DNA from: Molanna angustata
Lineage: Eukaryota; Arthropoda; Insecta; Trichoptera; Molannidae
Direction: 5' to 3'
Assembly: GCA_963576475.1 (NCBI GenBank)
Contig: OY754970.1
Location: forward strand, 37,413,447-37,477,446
Length of the DNA: 64,000 bases
The position numbers and the translations under genes were made by a program. Positions 1 through 12,339 of the stretch are shown piece by piece. Numbering within the stretch: position 1 is the stretch's first letter; each line of letters opens with the position of its first letter. The notes beneath the pieces were generated by a model. It was not told where the DNA came from and did no database searches. It saw nothing but the letters and a program-made list of their open reading frames with translations.

Positions 1-47
1 GTGCTCGTCAACCCACTCACTTGTCACTTAGAAATATTTGATAATTC

Positions 48-380
48 AAAAAATTGAGAAGCACTATTCAGATATCCTTCAAAATCTAATGGGGTCTAAA
101 CGAGTATTAGATATACAAATTTGGAAAATTTGAAAAGAATCGAATGAGTACCTACTTTAGTCTATAATCGATAAAGTAAAATAAACACGCCGTACATTGC
201 ATACAGGGCATACAGCACATAGTACACAGCACACGCACACAGATACATTGTGATGAAACTTTCAGAATACAATCTCAGCATGATACTAGTTGATAATCTA
301 CAATAAAAAATAGCCTTAAGAATTGCGAAATCATAACTCCCCACTATATCCCCATGGGTTAGTGAGGAGTAAAAAATGAC
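48..380. repeat. Dispersed repeat D, copy 1
   Basis: About 330 bp that recurs at 1688-2014 with the same order of blocks: 'ttgagaagcactatt', 'atctaatggggtcta', a CA-rich stretch, 'gatactagttgat' and the end 'gggttagtgaggagtaaaaa'. No coding potential is seen. The last 45 bp also follow an RTE-like fragment and a GAA microsatellite at 19955-20003, so the family may be the 3' end of a non-LTR element. That origin is inference; the repetition is direct. Confidence 0.75.
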
Positions 381-775
381 TTACGGTCTAAAACTCTTAA
401 TGCATACACACCATCGAAATACATGGGTACCTATACACAAAAGAAACAAAACAACTAAACATTATAGAAGATATGAAACATTAAAAATAATACACAAAAT
501 AAAACAAGAAAAATAGAAGACCCTGAACTAAGACTTGAGCATTAAAAAGCATTCCAAAGCGTTAGGTTTTAGTTTGTCTATAATAAGAATAGCGACTCGC
601 GTGAGTGTGTTGCTTTATAAATTAAATTATAAATAAAATTTATATATGTATTTTTTTTTATTTTTCGCATTTAATATAAAATTTCACAGCTCATTGGACT
701 TAATACTACGAGATCTCAACCAATCAGAGAGCCAACCGGAAACAGAATGCGGAATGGTGAATGGAATGGTGATTG

Positions 776-890
776 CAGAACTGAAGTAAAGTGTTGCTGT
801 GTATGAAAAACTACTATAATAAAATAACAATGTTGACTGTAAATTATTGTCATGAGCCAATCGGCTCTTTTAGTAATTGTACAATTAATT
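776..890 (+). repeat. Short repeat E, copy 1
   Basis: About 115 bp (from 'agaactgaagtaaagtgttg' through 'catgagccaatcggctc') that recurs as its reverse complement at 58660-58770 with about 90% identity. Non-coding. The sequence between it and the flanking repeat D copies (381-775 and 891-1687) holds nothing I recognise. Confidence 0.7.
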
Positions 891-1687
891 ATAATTAAAA
901 ATAATAATATTATGGTCGCGATTTCAGCCACAATGTACCTACATATGTCACAAAGAAACAATATGTCTTTGTATCGTGGTTAACAATTAATTTACTTCGT
1001 GCCAGTCGATCTACTGCACATTAACCTAAAAAACAAAAAAGTTAATTTCGCCGACGACTTTTATGCATTTCCATGTAACGAGAGGTTTTTTTTTATAAGA
1101 TCTTTCGATAATATTATATGATGTAAGTGTTCAGGGAACCAAATAACAGCCTAGTTTTACCCGTGTACAGGGCCAGATCAACGACTTTCAGCGCCCCGTG
1201 AACTAAAATCAATACGTCAACATTCTGCTTCTTGTTCATTGAACTGATTTTCAATAATATAAAAAAAATGTATTAACAATATTGAAAAAATAATATATAA
1301 CAAGTCCAGTAGACTAACCGCCCTGCCTCTAAATCCATAGATTTTTTTTATAATTTCACGTTGTTATTTTCATACGAAAGGTCATCTAGTGTTGAAAAGA
1401 TATAAGTACACTAATATTTACGTATGTAAAAACGAGTGGGTTGTGGCCAACGCTAAACTTCTCACTAACAAGTCACTCCATAAAGTATTCAAATATGTAT
1501 GGAAATTTTTCAGCATTTTCATTAAATGAGTTTGTTCAATTATTTTTTTTATTTAAATATTTTATTATGAAAACTTGACTATCTTTCGATGCCATTTTAA
1601 GAAAGTTATGTGTCTTTTTTACTAATTTGAAAATAAAAATTGCAAATTTTAAGTTTGGGGTCACTTTAAAATATTTGACGTTTAAAA

Positions 1688-2014
1688 AAATTGAGAAGCA
1701 CTATTTAGATACCTTTCAGAATCTAATGGGGTCTAAGCGAGTATTAGTTATACATATTTGGAAAACTTGAAAGAATCGAATGAGTACTTTAGTCTTTAAT
1801 TGATAAAGAAAAATAAGCATGCCGTACATAGCACACAGCACGCAGCACGCAGCACACAGCACATAGCACACACACACACAGATACATTATGATGAAATTT
1901 TCAGAATACAATCTCAGCATGATACTAGTTGATGATCTGCAGTAAAAAATAGCCCGAAAATTTCGAAATCATAGCCCTAAAACTATATCCCCTTGGGTTA
2001 GTGAGGAGTAAAAA
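1688..2014. repeat. Dispersed repeat D, copy 2
   Basis: Second copy of the repeat at 48-380, in the same orientation, with the same CA-rich microsatellite in the middle and the same 3' end. No TSD was recognised. Confidence 0.75.
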
Positions 2015-2076
2015 TAATTTTAATTGGTTTGTTAATTTGGTTAATACTGACAGTGTTGAATATGTAGAATTCCATA

Positions 2077-3810
2077 TTAATAGGTATTTTAAATCTAACA
2101 AATGATTTGGTCTACAAATATATTTTCTCCTGAATCCAAGACGACCGTTTCAGCTTATTAGGCCCTTATCAACTGGTGAATTTAAATTGGAATCAACACG
2201 AGGCGCAGAGAATTACTGCATTCGATATATTTTTGATAAATGCAAAATGTGTGGTAACCAGCTACCAGTGGCGACTGTATATAAAGTGCGTTGGATCAAT
2301 TGCACTACCAATTTTTAAATGATATATTGTAAAAAATAATATTTAAATATGTTTTAAAAATAATATTACGCTTTACTTTATTGCTGTTATTTTTTTCCAA
2401 AAAAAATAATTAGTAAACACTGTCCATATACTTTATATCTTCGCGATCGATATAATATTATGTAACTACCGCAATACAAATAATATTATTAATTTAGTAC
2501 TGCGTGCGATATTCATTACGCACCGAGTTATAATTGTCTATTGTATAGCGTATGTATGAACAGATAGAGATAGTCCCGTATTAGATGAGAAAGAGATACT
2601 TGTACTTACTAGCAATGCATTCTTTTCACAAATTTCGTGCGTTGCACCAAATTATCATATCTTAGATGTACTTAGAATGTATATCTCTATCTCGCTCTCT
2701 CTAATATGTTCGCAATTAGTATTGTACTTAGAATGTATATCTCTATCTCGCTCTCTCTAATATGTTCGCAATTAGTATTGAAACATGAATATTGGCGTGT
2801 TATCTTTTTTCTTCGTAATGTAAACACTAGGTATACATGAGCATTGAGCATGCGCAATTAGAGTAATTTGTCAGGTTTTAGTCAGTTGAAACAAAACTTT
2901 GTTTATATCGTATATTATCGCTTTTTACAAGATAATCTAAATCAATAAATATTTGTGTATAGTTCAGATATCTTATAGATTTAAAAACGAGTGAATTAAT
3001 AGATGTGTTTTACATTAAAAGTAATAAGTCTTCTTTTGAAAATAAATTAAAAATAAATCGTGGAGGTCTTCCAAGACCAATGTTAAATATTAAACAACAA
3101 TGCAAAATTAGAACTAAGAATTTTGTTCGTGTTTTTAAAATGCAGTTTTATGATACGGCATCATGATTATGTGGTTGTGACAAATTAAATAGTTTATTTT
3201 GTTTTCCATGTTAACTATTCGATGGCGACTATATCTACTTGGATTATAAAAGGTGTTAATGATTTGGCTCGTTTATCTCATTTATTTAATAAATAAATAA
3301 ATTATTTCTTCACAAATTAATTTACGCAATACAATAAATTTATCTAACTTAGATACTGTTGACATTAGAACACAATTAGATTGTGGATATCGATCAATAA
3401 CAAACGAGTGATTGAAGTTTTTGCCAAATAGAAACAGCGCAGGATGGAACTTCTTTACAAATAGGTAAAATATTTTGAATATGTATATTATTTCATTTTT
3501 ATCCATAATATACCAACGTAGACGTATATATCTATGTAGATATACGTAAATGCATATCGATTAAATACCAATTAATTTATTATTAATTCAGGAAAAAATT
3601 GCACTACCAAAAATTATCAAAAATACGATCTACCAGTCGCCACTGCCAGCTACATGTGTGCATTTTCTTATAAAAGAAAACATGACACACCCCCACACAC
3701 CTAAAAAGGCACCTAATTCAGAATGTATGGTGAACCTCATTGTCCAACTAGAAAAAAATATATATGTAGACCAAATCATTTGTTTGATTTTAAATACCCA
3801 TTATAACTAA
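2077..3810. mobile_element. TIR-bearing DNA transposon, no intact ORF
   Basis: The ends are inverted copies of each other over about 45 bp: the left holds 'aacaaatgatttggtctac' and the right holds its complement 'gtagaccaaatcatttgtt', both followed inward by AT-rich sequence. A subterminal inverted block is also shared: 'accagtggcgactg' near 2269 and its complement 'cagtcgccactg' near 3637. The 1.7-kb interior has no long ORF, so this is a non-autonomous or decayed cut-and-paste element. Superfamily unknown. Confidence 0.6.
2668..2779. repeat. Exact 56-bp tandem duplication
   Basis: Units 2668-2723 and 2724-2779 are identical, each running from 'gtacttagaatg' to 'gcaattagtatt'. It lies inside the TIR element at 2077-3810 and includes a CT-rich stretch. 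The identity suggests a recent event. Confidence 0.9.
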
Positions 3811-5519
3811 TTTTGTCTTCTTATTGAGGTTTTTCCTTTTTCATCCACATTGTTCCGTTCATTTTTTGCGCCTTGGATTTGTCTGTGCCTGACGCATCTG
3901 CACATTTGATCCAATGATAGATACGGCCCTGACCATGTATGTTCCATATTATTGTATTTCTTGCATGTCACTAAGCAGTTTTATTAAACTCTATTCGATT
4001 ATTCGGGGGTACATTTTATATATTTCATTATAATGTAAGTACATACCTGAACTGTAATGAAACCTTTTTATTCGATATTTTAGTGGTGTTTGACACAGTT
4101 CCCAACCGCATGATGTCAAAATGTACCTATGCGAGAAACTGTCATAGCATTATTCTGAATAAACCACAGAACACTATACTCATATGCCTATTGTTCATTT
4201 TATATGATTTTATCTTATTTCTGTAGAAAACTGGGAGAAAAAAATATGTTTAAAATATTGAGCCTATATGGATTCAATAAAACTTAATATGGACTTATTA
4301 GGTAATCCATATGTTTTATTTCGTTGTTGACCTTTTAAAATCTTAATAATTCCCTAAAAAAATCTCAGTGTGAGGTATTCTAATTTATATTAAAAATTCA
4401 AGAAATTATTGTAACTACAAAATACCAATAATATCAAAATATAAATACCAATAAGTACCAAGTACCTACATATATTATTTATTTATTGTTTTTTTTTCTT
4501 CTTCTTTTTGTGTGTAGTTATATAGTCCATTATTTTACTACTTTTTTATTCTTTGTATTATTGATGTATTTGCACTTATTTTTGTTTTGTTGTGTCTACA
4601 TTGTTATTATTTATCTTGTCTTTTATTGTAAATACGCTGTTAAGGGCGTACATATATATTAAATAAATAAATAAAATGTATTTTGGAAGTAAAGATAAAT
4701 ATATAACCTACGAATTTTTAAAGAATTGTGATACTTAATATCTCAAACAACCAGGTCATTTTACTGCATTTTCTTCAAATATATAAGAGACCTGTAATTC
4801 GAAAATAGATAATTACATATATTAATAATTTTAAATTGTTATGTCGACTCTACAAGCCTACTCATGACACGATCTCAATACGTTCTCATCTTGTCTTGAT
4901 CTTAAAAAGGTATAAATAAGTGCTCGATCATAATCTACATTCAATAATAAGTTTAGTATGAAAGTGTCTTTAATGTTTTTATTAATTAACATAATTAATT
5001 AATTCATTTCAATCTAAAGGTTTCTAAATTCTGTATCAAATCTAAATCTAGTCTTAATCAACTTCATGAGTAGCCCTGCGGTGTTGTTCTTCGTGATTCT
5101 ATAAGGTTTAATTTTGTGGTTTTTTTTTACTATTATTATTATTGATATAAGATACTGCATTAGGAGTACAAAATATATTGTTCATAATATTATGAAGTGA
5201 CTCGCCGCACTATAACTAAATATTTTCCTACATAGCGTACGCAAAGGCTTATCAAGATGGCGATTGACAATTACCGTCTGGATCAGTGAATTGAAATTCT
5301 TAGAAACGCCAGGATCCATAACGAATTGCTGTGTCAAGATGAATGAATATTTTCGTAGACTTATATTGGTACAATGTACAATATGGGAAAATGCTCCCCA
5401 CCCGACATTTTTCCTTCAGTAAACATAGGTACATTTTTTTCGTTGTTGATTGATTAAACAATCGAGTAGTGGAAAAATTGCATGTAGGTCATTATTATAG
5501 TGAAATGTGTTAAGTTCAA
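3811..5519. other. AT-rich stretch without genes
   Basis: No ORF, tRNA or host exon seen. Around 4480-4677 the sequence ends in 'aaataaataaataaaatg' after a T-rich run, which looks like the 3' tail of a plus-strand LINE, but no reverse-transcriptase sequence precedes it. The rest shows nothing I can name. Confidence 0.4.
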
Positions 5520-5605
5520 TAACCGAAGCTTCGGCTTCGGCCAAAAAAGCACCTTCGACTTCGGCCAAAATTAAGCCAAAGATTTGGCCGAAGCCGAAGT
5601 TTTCG
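5520..5605. repeat. CTTCGGC-rich imperfect palindromic repeat
   Basis: Multiple CTTCGGC/GCCGAAG units ('cgaagcttcggcttcggcc' at the left, 'ggccgaagccgaag' at the right) that can fold on themselves. Low complexity, no coding capacity. Confidence 0.6.
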
Positions 5606-5929
5606 ATCAGCTGCTAAAAACAAAAAAAAACTGATGGTGCTTATACGGCTTAAATGAATTGTTTAAATACCTGTTCATTTATTCTAATGCCTACTTTGAC
5701 GTATGCCAGTAAAAAAATATTTTTCTTCCCAGCCATCCCTCCACTGCTTCTTTCACCTTTCCCACCCTCCTCACATCACATTACATTTTTCAAATTATAT
5801 ATCTCAACTTGAATTTACGTAGTTGTATGATTTTTATTATTATTATATTTATGTTGAAAATTTTCTGGTATATTCTATGGTCAAGTCTTATTTCCCGCAA
5901 CTGGTACCTACTATGTCATCAGCCCATTT

Positions 5930-6960
5930 TTTCTAGGGTCGACCTGACACCAAACGCTGTCTGGAGACTCGGAGGGCTATGTCGCTAGTCAGCTCCGGTC
6001 AGCACCCAGCGCCGATGTACAGTGGGGAGGGGGAGACGTGAGGCGTGAGGACCGGGTAAGAAAAACTTGTGCCACTTACCCTGAGGACGTGGTAATCTCG
6101 CCTAGACCGCCTGCCGATGGGGACGCGTCGACCTGGCGTAGTCCTTGTTTATCCACGTGTTGGTGACGTCCTCGGTCGCCTGGGATGCAACACAGGTGAA
6201 GAACTAATTAGAGGCAGGAAACACCCTGGGATGGTGAATGACCTCACTGGCAGAACACAGTCGAGGAGATTGCTCCTGACAGGCAACTTTGCCGAAATTC
6301 ATCGAGGCCTTCACGGTTCGGCCGAAGGGACACACCTTGGGAAAACCCAGATATGCTGCACCAGAATGGCTAGGTCAATATTTTGTTAGTCAATATTTTT
6401 TTATTAAAATTGCCGGCGTCTGGAACCGGGCAATTAATCAATTTATTATAAAAATGTTTTTAAAATATTTTATTATGCTGGCGGCAGAGACCAGGCATTT
6501 TTTCTCAAAAAAATATTGTTGCCGTTTTATGTGAACGTTCTCGTTCACATCTTAAAAATTTATCCACGAAAACTTTGAATTTCAAAAAGAGTGCCCCGGT
6601 GAAAAAACCTGGTGTTGCCATTTTTCTACGAAAACGATTCATAAACAAATCTGTCAGAAACAATTTGGGTAAGTACCCGAACCCGCAGTCTACTCAAACG
6701 CGAGGGACGGTGGGTTTCTCTCGCAGACCCACGGCCGGGGCGGGCCGGCATCAGACCTACTCCTCATCTGACAACTTCCTGTCTTGTCACGTGACCTGCC
6801 CACTGCCACTTGAGATTGTCTATCCGTAGGTATTATAATATTATATTGCCCTGGCAGGCAACTTTGCCGAAACTCGTCGAGGCCTCCGCGGTTCAGTCGA
6901 AGGGACAATTTTTTGATTAATTTTATCGAAAATATCAAAAGAAAACTGAAAATTACTCAT
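5930..6960. repeat. GC-rich repeat family C, copy 1
   Basis: GC-rich compared with the surroundings. The 5941-6045 block ('gctagtcagctccggtcagc', 'acagtggggagggggagacg') recurs at 54777-54888. The 6660-6745 block ('gtaagtacccg', 'ggacggtgggtttctctcgc') resembles 53425-53465. A further block, 'ggcaactttgccgaaa', is present twice inside it (near 6282 and 6855). The small ORFs here have no recognisable domain. Probably retroelement leader or LTR sequence, but no reverse transcriptase is linked to it. Confidence 0.5.
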
Positions 6961-7379
6961 TGCATGGAACTTATGGGAAAAAATACCAATGAATTATTTT
7001 TCGAGAGCGACAATCTTTTTTGTTGTGTAAATTCTTAGAAAACAAATTATGTGTATAAAATTATACAAATATGTTTATTTCTCCATATTTGAAAAATTTC
7101 ACAATTGAGATTTTTAATGAAGTGGGATGAAGGAAGTTTGTATTTTACTTCTGCATCCAGCCCTGGTCTATCTCAAGACGCTTGGTACGTCTGATTTCAT
7201 CATTCCATATCTTGTTCCTAAGACTTTTCCCCAGCGTTTGTATCAATTTTAGTTTATATACGGTGGCAACAATCAGAACCATGGTTTCCTAACCATGTGT
7301 AATTACAGGGAGGACACAGGCTTTGATTTTTTTTTTCTTTTTGAGACACATGGATATTTTACGACATTTGAGAATGTAG
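6961..7379. other. Gene-free AT-rich stretch
   Basis: No ORF or recognised repeat. It only separates the GC-rich repeat from the RTE-like fragment. Confidence 0.4.
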
Positions 7380-7730
7380 TTGATTTTCAAAAGCATTGAA
7401 ACTTGGACGTGGCAAAAGACTGTAGAAATGAGACCATCAAGAAGAGTACCTATGTAAAGATTGACATATGATATATTATGTAATAAAAAATCAGGACAAA
7501 ATGAAAGTTAATCCCCTGAAGTGGTTTAGGCATATTGAAAGAATGAACGATGAATGACTGACCAAAAAAATATACAAGGGTTTAAGAGATGGAATGAATA
7601 GTAGGGGCCACCCATAAAAGGGATGGCATGATCATATGAATGATCTTTTGAAAGAAGGAAACAGAAGAAGCTTTAACAATCGAAGACCAGACTTATATAA
7701 TATTATGCATAAATTAAATCATGAATATCT
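7380..7730 (+). pseudogene. RTE-like LINE 3' coding fragment, decayed
   Basis: In a broken plus-strand frame the sequence reads with stops as the C-terminal tail of RTE/craft-type reverse transcriptases: 'WFRHIERMND' followed by a 'RG.P..GW.DH' pattern. The intact cousin at 19310-19842 has GHVQRMD followed by RGRPPKRWRD. Too short and interrupted to be functional. Confidence 0.5.
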
Positions 7731-7854
7731 GCAAAAATATTCTCAGTTATTGTTCTCTGCCTACCATGTTAGGGACATGGCGTGATGGTATGTATATATG
7801 ATGTAAACCTGATTGCAGTAATAGATTTAATAATAGTATCATACCTTCATGTAT

Positions 7855-9057
7855 AATAACTAGTTGCATGTAACACATGAGATCCAATTGCCGATAGCGA
7901 TAGTATGTATAGTTGAAGAATAAGTACCAAACTATAAACCCATAAATACAAATTATTTAATATTTTAAGATATTTGGTTTTCTATACAACACATGTACCT
8001 AGGTATGTATGTCAAGATAGGATAGTATGGAAGTCAGTCCTTTGATCCTACCCAGAATATGAAAAATGCATGATGGTATGTATGTATGTTTGGAGATTTA
8101 ACTATCAAACTATTAAGTCTTCTTACATATTGTGTATAGGCGACTGCCATACAAATTGTATGAAGCAATGCCGTCACTAAATTCAATTTTTATAAAAATT
8201 GTTAAAAAAATTGAAATGTACTTCAACAATATTAATATTTCTCTAGAAAATCAAATTATCTAGTTGGGGTGTTTCGGCTTTTTTCGATAGTTTAAAAAAA
8301 TTCGAAATATAGGCAGTTAAAACTCATAAATTTATCATAAAAAAAATATTTTTCATAATAAAAATTGTTTGAGAAACCCTAGAACTTTTTAAAAAAAAAC
8401 AATTTGAGATTTTGTATTTGTATATGTTTATACCAATTTTCAGCATTCTAGCTTTTATGGTTTCTGAGATATATGGAAAAATAGACCAAAATTACAAAAG
8501 TTGATAACCCCTGACTGAAACAAAAATTCACAATTTTTTTTTTTTTTAAAAATGAATATGTCCTTGTTAAACAAGTACATATACATCTTCCTACGTTCCC
8601 TAAACTAAGCATAAATGCTTGTCCTATAGGTGAACGAGATCGGTCGAGGCAGGATTCGAACTCGCGACCACTGGATTACTAACCCAGCTAACCTAACCAG
8701 CGCTAACCGCTCTGCCATCCACCCATCCATCCAATTCTGAGTACAAAAGTTTTGTAGGCCTATAACTGTTTATATATTCTGAAATTTTGGGCCCTGCAAA
8801 TTGAGCGGATCAAAAGTTATAAGGGGGGACAGACAGACACACACACACAGACACACAAAACTCACAAAATATTCTACTCCAAATTCTGAGTAAATCCATG
8901 TATGGGAACATATATGCTGTGAGGCCTCTATTTGGTGTTATTAGCATGCAAAAAGTCCACTACGCCATACAAAATGTTCCTTCGTACACGCATCTTGGCT
9001 TAATAATGTCGATTCATTCAGAGAATTGAATTCTCATAAACGAATCGACAGTTGGAT
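7855..9057 (+). repeat. Dispersed repeat A, copy 1
   Basis: Starts 'taactagttgcatgtaac' and ends 'aatcgacagttggat'. Other copies of the start are at 10793, 22057 and (reverse) 58630; other ends are near 16670 and 23415. Conserved inner landmarks are 'ctagttggggtgttt', 'gttttgtaggcctataact' and an (AC)n/(AG)n tract near 8830. Near its ends the family carries inverted motifs ATCCAACTGTCGA and TCGACAGTTGGAT. No ORF. This copy is interrupted by a tRNA-derived SINE near 8528-8735. Confidence 0.7.
8528..8735 (-). repeat. tRNA-derived SINE inside repeat A
   Basis: On the minus strand 8720-8644 reads as a tRNA-like head: an A box 'tggcagagcggttagcg' and a B box 'gagttcgaatcc'. The region between head and tail is not tRNA-foldable with a proper acceptor stem, and a poly-T run near 8534 (poly-A on the minus strand) marks the 3' end. 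Repeat A resumes on both sides with 'aattc', suggesting a short target duplication. This is a SINE, not a tRNA gene. Confidence 0.6.
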
Positions 9058-10145
9058 AACATCATGATTTATATCAATATTTTTATGGTTAATAAACAGT
9101 ATTATTATAAAATTTCTTAGACCCTTGGGCTAAGAAATTTAAGAAATAAGACAATCAGTCGGACACAAATAAAGTGTGGCATCTACTTATTGTTTTGTTT
9201 ATTATTTTTATCAATTCATTTTGAATTTGTGATGAATTTTTGAAAAATAGTTGGACCTCTATATCACATTTGGGATCCAGTATGAGCGAATTTTGATATA
9301 ACTTGTCACAAAAAAAATGTGAAATCCTATGACATATATATTATAAGGTATCACAATTTTTAGTGACAGGTCATATCACAACTCACTCATACGGAATTGG
9401 ATTTTTGAAAATGTCAGTTTTTTGAAGTGCCTACAGCTTTATATTCAAAGTTAATGCAGAAAATGGTCAGGCTTCCACATAAGATACATAATAAATCTAC
9501 GAAATAGGATCTTTGGGTAATCAATCCACCTTCCATGACACCTACAAACATTTTATTTAAATGGAAAAAATATATCTTGTAATAAACTAAAACAAGATTG
9601 TAATTTTAATGCTATTTTTTTTCATCTATTTTTTTACAAACATTTCAGAAAAAAATTGAAGGAATTATTATAATTCCTAACTGATATTCCTTCTGCATCT
9701 TCTGAAATGTTTCCAATTCTTTTAATTCCATCTAAGTCTATCTCATTCACCTAAACTCCAACCATTCATTTTTAACTTAAGTATGAGGATTTTTGTAGAA
9801 GGTAAAATGAATAAAAAACTGTTTTAATAAGTATTTATATACTTAAAAATAAACAACTTATCTGCATTCACAACTATCACAAAATAAGACTTTGAAGCTA
9901 ATCCTTCACATCACATGACCACTTAATTCTTGTTTTTTTGTTACTCGGCAGTTTTGTGGTGTGACAATCAGACTCAATTAAAAATACAAACATTGTATAA
10001 TGCAAAAGTTGCACAATCTATAGTAGAAAGTATTGCAAAAATTAATACTTTATTATTTGTTTGCTTATCTTCTTTTTTCATGGAGTTTCTTCATTTAGAA
10101 TTTATGATAAGTTATCCTTAATATTTTCAATACCTAAAATATTAT
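9058..10145. other. Gene-free AT-rich stretch
   Basis: One 63-codon ORF near 9930 has no family features and low-complexity flanks; I do not call it a gene. No repeats shared with the rest of the window were recognised. Confidence 0.4.
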
Positions 10146-10149
10146 TTTT

Positions 10150-10790
10150 TTCAAAATGATTTTTTATTTATCTTAGATTGATACACAGTGTCGTCTTCTA
10201 AAAGTGTTTTGTCATCAGCTACAGTTATGTCCATATCAATAATTTCAGAATCATTACACACTAACGAAAGATAAAAAATAATGAAATGATACATTAAAAT
10301 TTGTTAGAGGATCGTTATTTTCTTTTATTCTCCACTTCAGTTGCGATATTTTCTAAATTCTTCAATTTTATTGCATTCATCTTTATTTGCATACCTTTAC
10401 TATTTTTATGACCTATTTTCAACATCTCAATAAAGATGAAGTTGCAATATTATGAGAACTGGGAAATCATGGCACCTACAGAGCGACCTGTCATCGGCTG
10501 GTTTACGTGATCACTTTATGTGCTTGCACAACATTCTCAAGCACAAAGTGATCACATAAACCAGGCCAATGACAGGTTGTAAGTCGTGTAGGTCCAATGA
10601 TTGCCAAAAAAAAATCAGAATTACCTTTTCTCTCTTCAGTGATAGTCTCAATATTGCTTTTGTATCATTTGTCTTTCTTATTTTTTTTTTTCTTCTTTTT
10701 ATTGTAATAAATCATTCAAATCAATTATCTCCAGTTTAATTTTGCCCCAAAGATGCATCTTCTTTCTTATCACATTTTGGTTTATCATTT
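10150..10790 (-). pseudogene. Decayed lysine-rich sequence resembling the Nsun5 tail
   Basis: Minus-strand frames give short, stop-interrupted peptides with the same flavour as the repeated tail of Nsun5: 'VCNDSEIIDMD' followed by acidic and lysine residues, 'KLEIIDLND' followed by a KKRRKKK-like run, and 'NIETITEERK' ending at a possible GT donor. The tail of Nsun5 contains similar 'SE/PEIIxxD ... KKKK' units. Frames shift several times, and a hairpin element (10461-10605) interrupts it. I infer old copies of the tail units or exons of a lost longer gene; no function is claimed. Confidence 0.4.
10461..10605. repeat. Long imperfect hairpin (MITE-like)
   Basis: Arms 10461-10525 and 10538-10605 are inverted copies around a loop of about 12 nt; the inner stretch 'gtgatcactttatgtgcttg' pairs with 'caagcacaaagtgatcac'. 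Non-coding. Probably a foldback transposon remnant. Confidence 0.75.
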
Positions 10791-10792
10791 AC

Positions 10793-11144
10793 ATAACTAG
10801 TTGTATGTAACACATGAGATCCAACTGTCGACGGCGATAATATGTATAATTGAAGAATACGTACCAAACTATTAACCCTTACGTACCAAACTATTTTAAG
10901 ATATTTTGTTTTCTATATAAAACATGCAGGTATGTATGCCAGGATAGGATAGTATGGAGGTCAGTCTGTTTTCCTACCCAGAATATGAAAACAGCATGAT
11001 TTATGTTTGGATTAAGTAGGTGTCACACTATTGAGTGAGATATTGTGTAGTGTATACTGCCTTACAAATTGTATGAAACAATATCATCACAAAATTCAAT
11101 TTTTATAAAAAATCTTAAAGTTTTAGGTGTACTTCTACAATGTT
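10793..11144 (+). repeat. Dispersed repeat A, copy 2, 5' part
   Basis: Begins 'taactagttgtatgtaac' and follows copy 1 up to the position where a LINE has inserted. The repeat resumes at 16081. The hexamer AATGTT is present at both breakpoints (11139-11144 and 16081-16086), which fits a target-site duplication. Confidence 0.7.
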
Positions 11145-11920
11145 TATTTTTATTTATTTGAATCTTCTTGTACATACAATTTGTACACTGGCGGGCTTAT
11201 TGCCTAATGGCAATTTCTTCCAACCAACCAGAGTTAATGTTAAGTATACAAAACAATGTGTACTATGACAATCAGTTACATAATCACATTACAAAATAAA
11301 TAAATACAGCAGAATAAAAGTAAAAAAACAAATAAGATAGCATAAAAGAACAATTCATAGCAATGATAGGAAAACTAAAGGATAAGGAAAGGAAGAGGAG
11401 AGGAAGATGTAATCAGGTGTTGTCAGATAAATATTTTTGCTTTAGCCTTTTCTTGAAGATGTTTAATGAGATAGACAACGTAATATCAGGACTTAGGCTA
11501 TTCCATAGCCTAGCCGAATGTACTTCAAATGAAGAGCTTAAAAAATCAGAACTATGAATAGGGATAGATAGTAAAGCACGTTCAGCAGATCGAAGTGGAC
11601 GCCCGTGGCTTGAAAGATAAGTGAATTTATCCTTGAGATACTGAGGTAAATTTGTATTAAAAAGGACATTGTAAAGTAATGACAAGATATGTATATTACG
11701 TCGTTGTCGTATCTTGGGCCAATGAAGAAGATTACGGTAATGAGAAATATTATGATCAAATTTTTTTGTCCAAAGATAAAACGGATGCAAACATTTTGAA
11801 GGCGTTCAAGTTTGTTGAGATGTTCCTCGTTTGCACCCATCAGCATAGTCAAGCAACGGTAGGAGAAGTGATTGAGCTAAGGTTATTTTACAGTGAAGTG
11901 GAAGGAAATTCTTGAGTTTA
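11145..11920 (-). mobile_element. CR1/L2-like LINE, 3' part
   Basis: Minus-strand C-terminal region of a non-LTR reverse transcriptase: a thumb-like 'LPLHCKITLAQSLLLPLLDY' stretch directly at the piggyBac breakpoint, then after a frame break a 'SARLWNSLSPDI' motif near 11470, typical of the C-terminus of CR1/L2-type LINEs. The 3' UTR contains a small TTGCC..GGCAA hairpin, and the element ends in an AAATAAATAAA-type tail near 11150. The frame continues from the part at 15528-16080 when the piggyBac element is ignored. Confidence 0.75.
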
Positions 11921-12339
11921 TTAACTCATTTTATCCCAACGGGTCGTAAACGACCCAGCCTACATATCATCCCAACGGGTCGAAAACGACCCTTCTAGTT
12001 ATTTTGTTCCCAAATAAAAAAAACATAGTCTTTGAGTAATAAAAATGCATTGTTACCTATCTCTATACTAACAAGATAGTGAGCAGGTAAAAAAATAACG
12101 GTATTATTCAGTGTGAGTTTTGTTTTTGAAGTAATAACTTGTGCGTTTTTTTTGCGGTCACCATGTCGATGAATTTATGTTGGTAAGTAAACATTTTTTT
12201 TTTTTTGAAACAATATGTATTTTATTAGAAAACACTATTTTTTATAAGTGCACTGAATTATTTTTAGACAATAATCAAAAACTTTCTCACAATATAGCCC
12301 CAAATTCAATGGGGTCGTTTTCGACCCGTTGGGATAATG

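Noticed and set aside
8644..8720. tRNA gene on the minus strand
   Set aside because: A and B boxes are present, but the acceptor stem does not pair and the arm between them is too long; the surrounding poly-T and insertion into repeat A identify a SINE.
9930..10121. 63-codon ORF as a small gene
   Set aside because: No conserved motif, no signal sequence pattern, and an AT-rich setting with no splice or poly(A) context.
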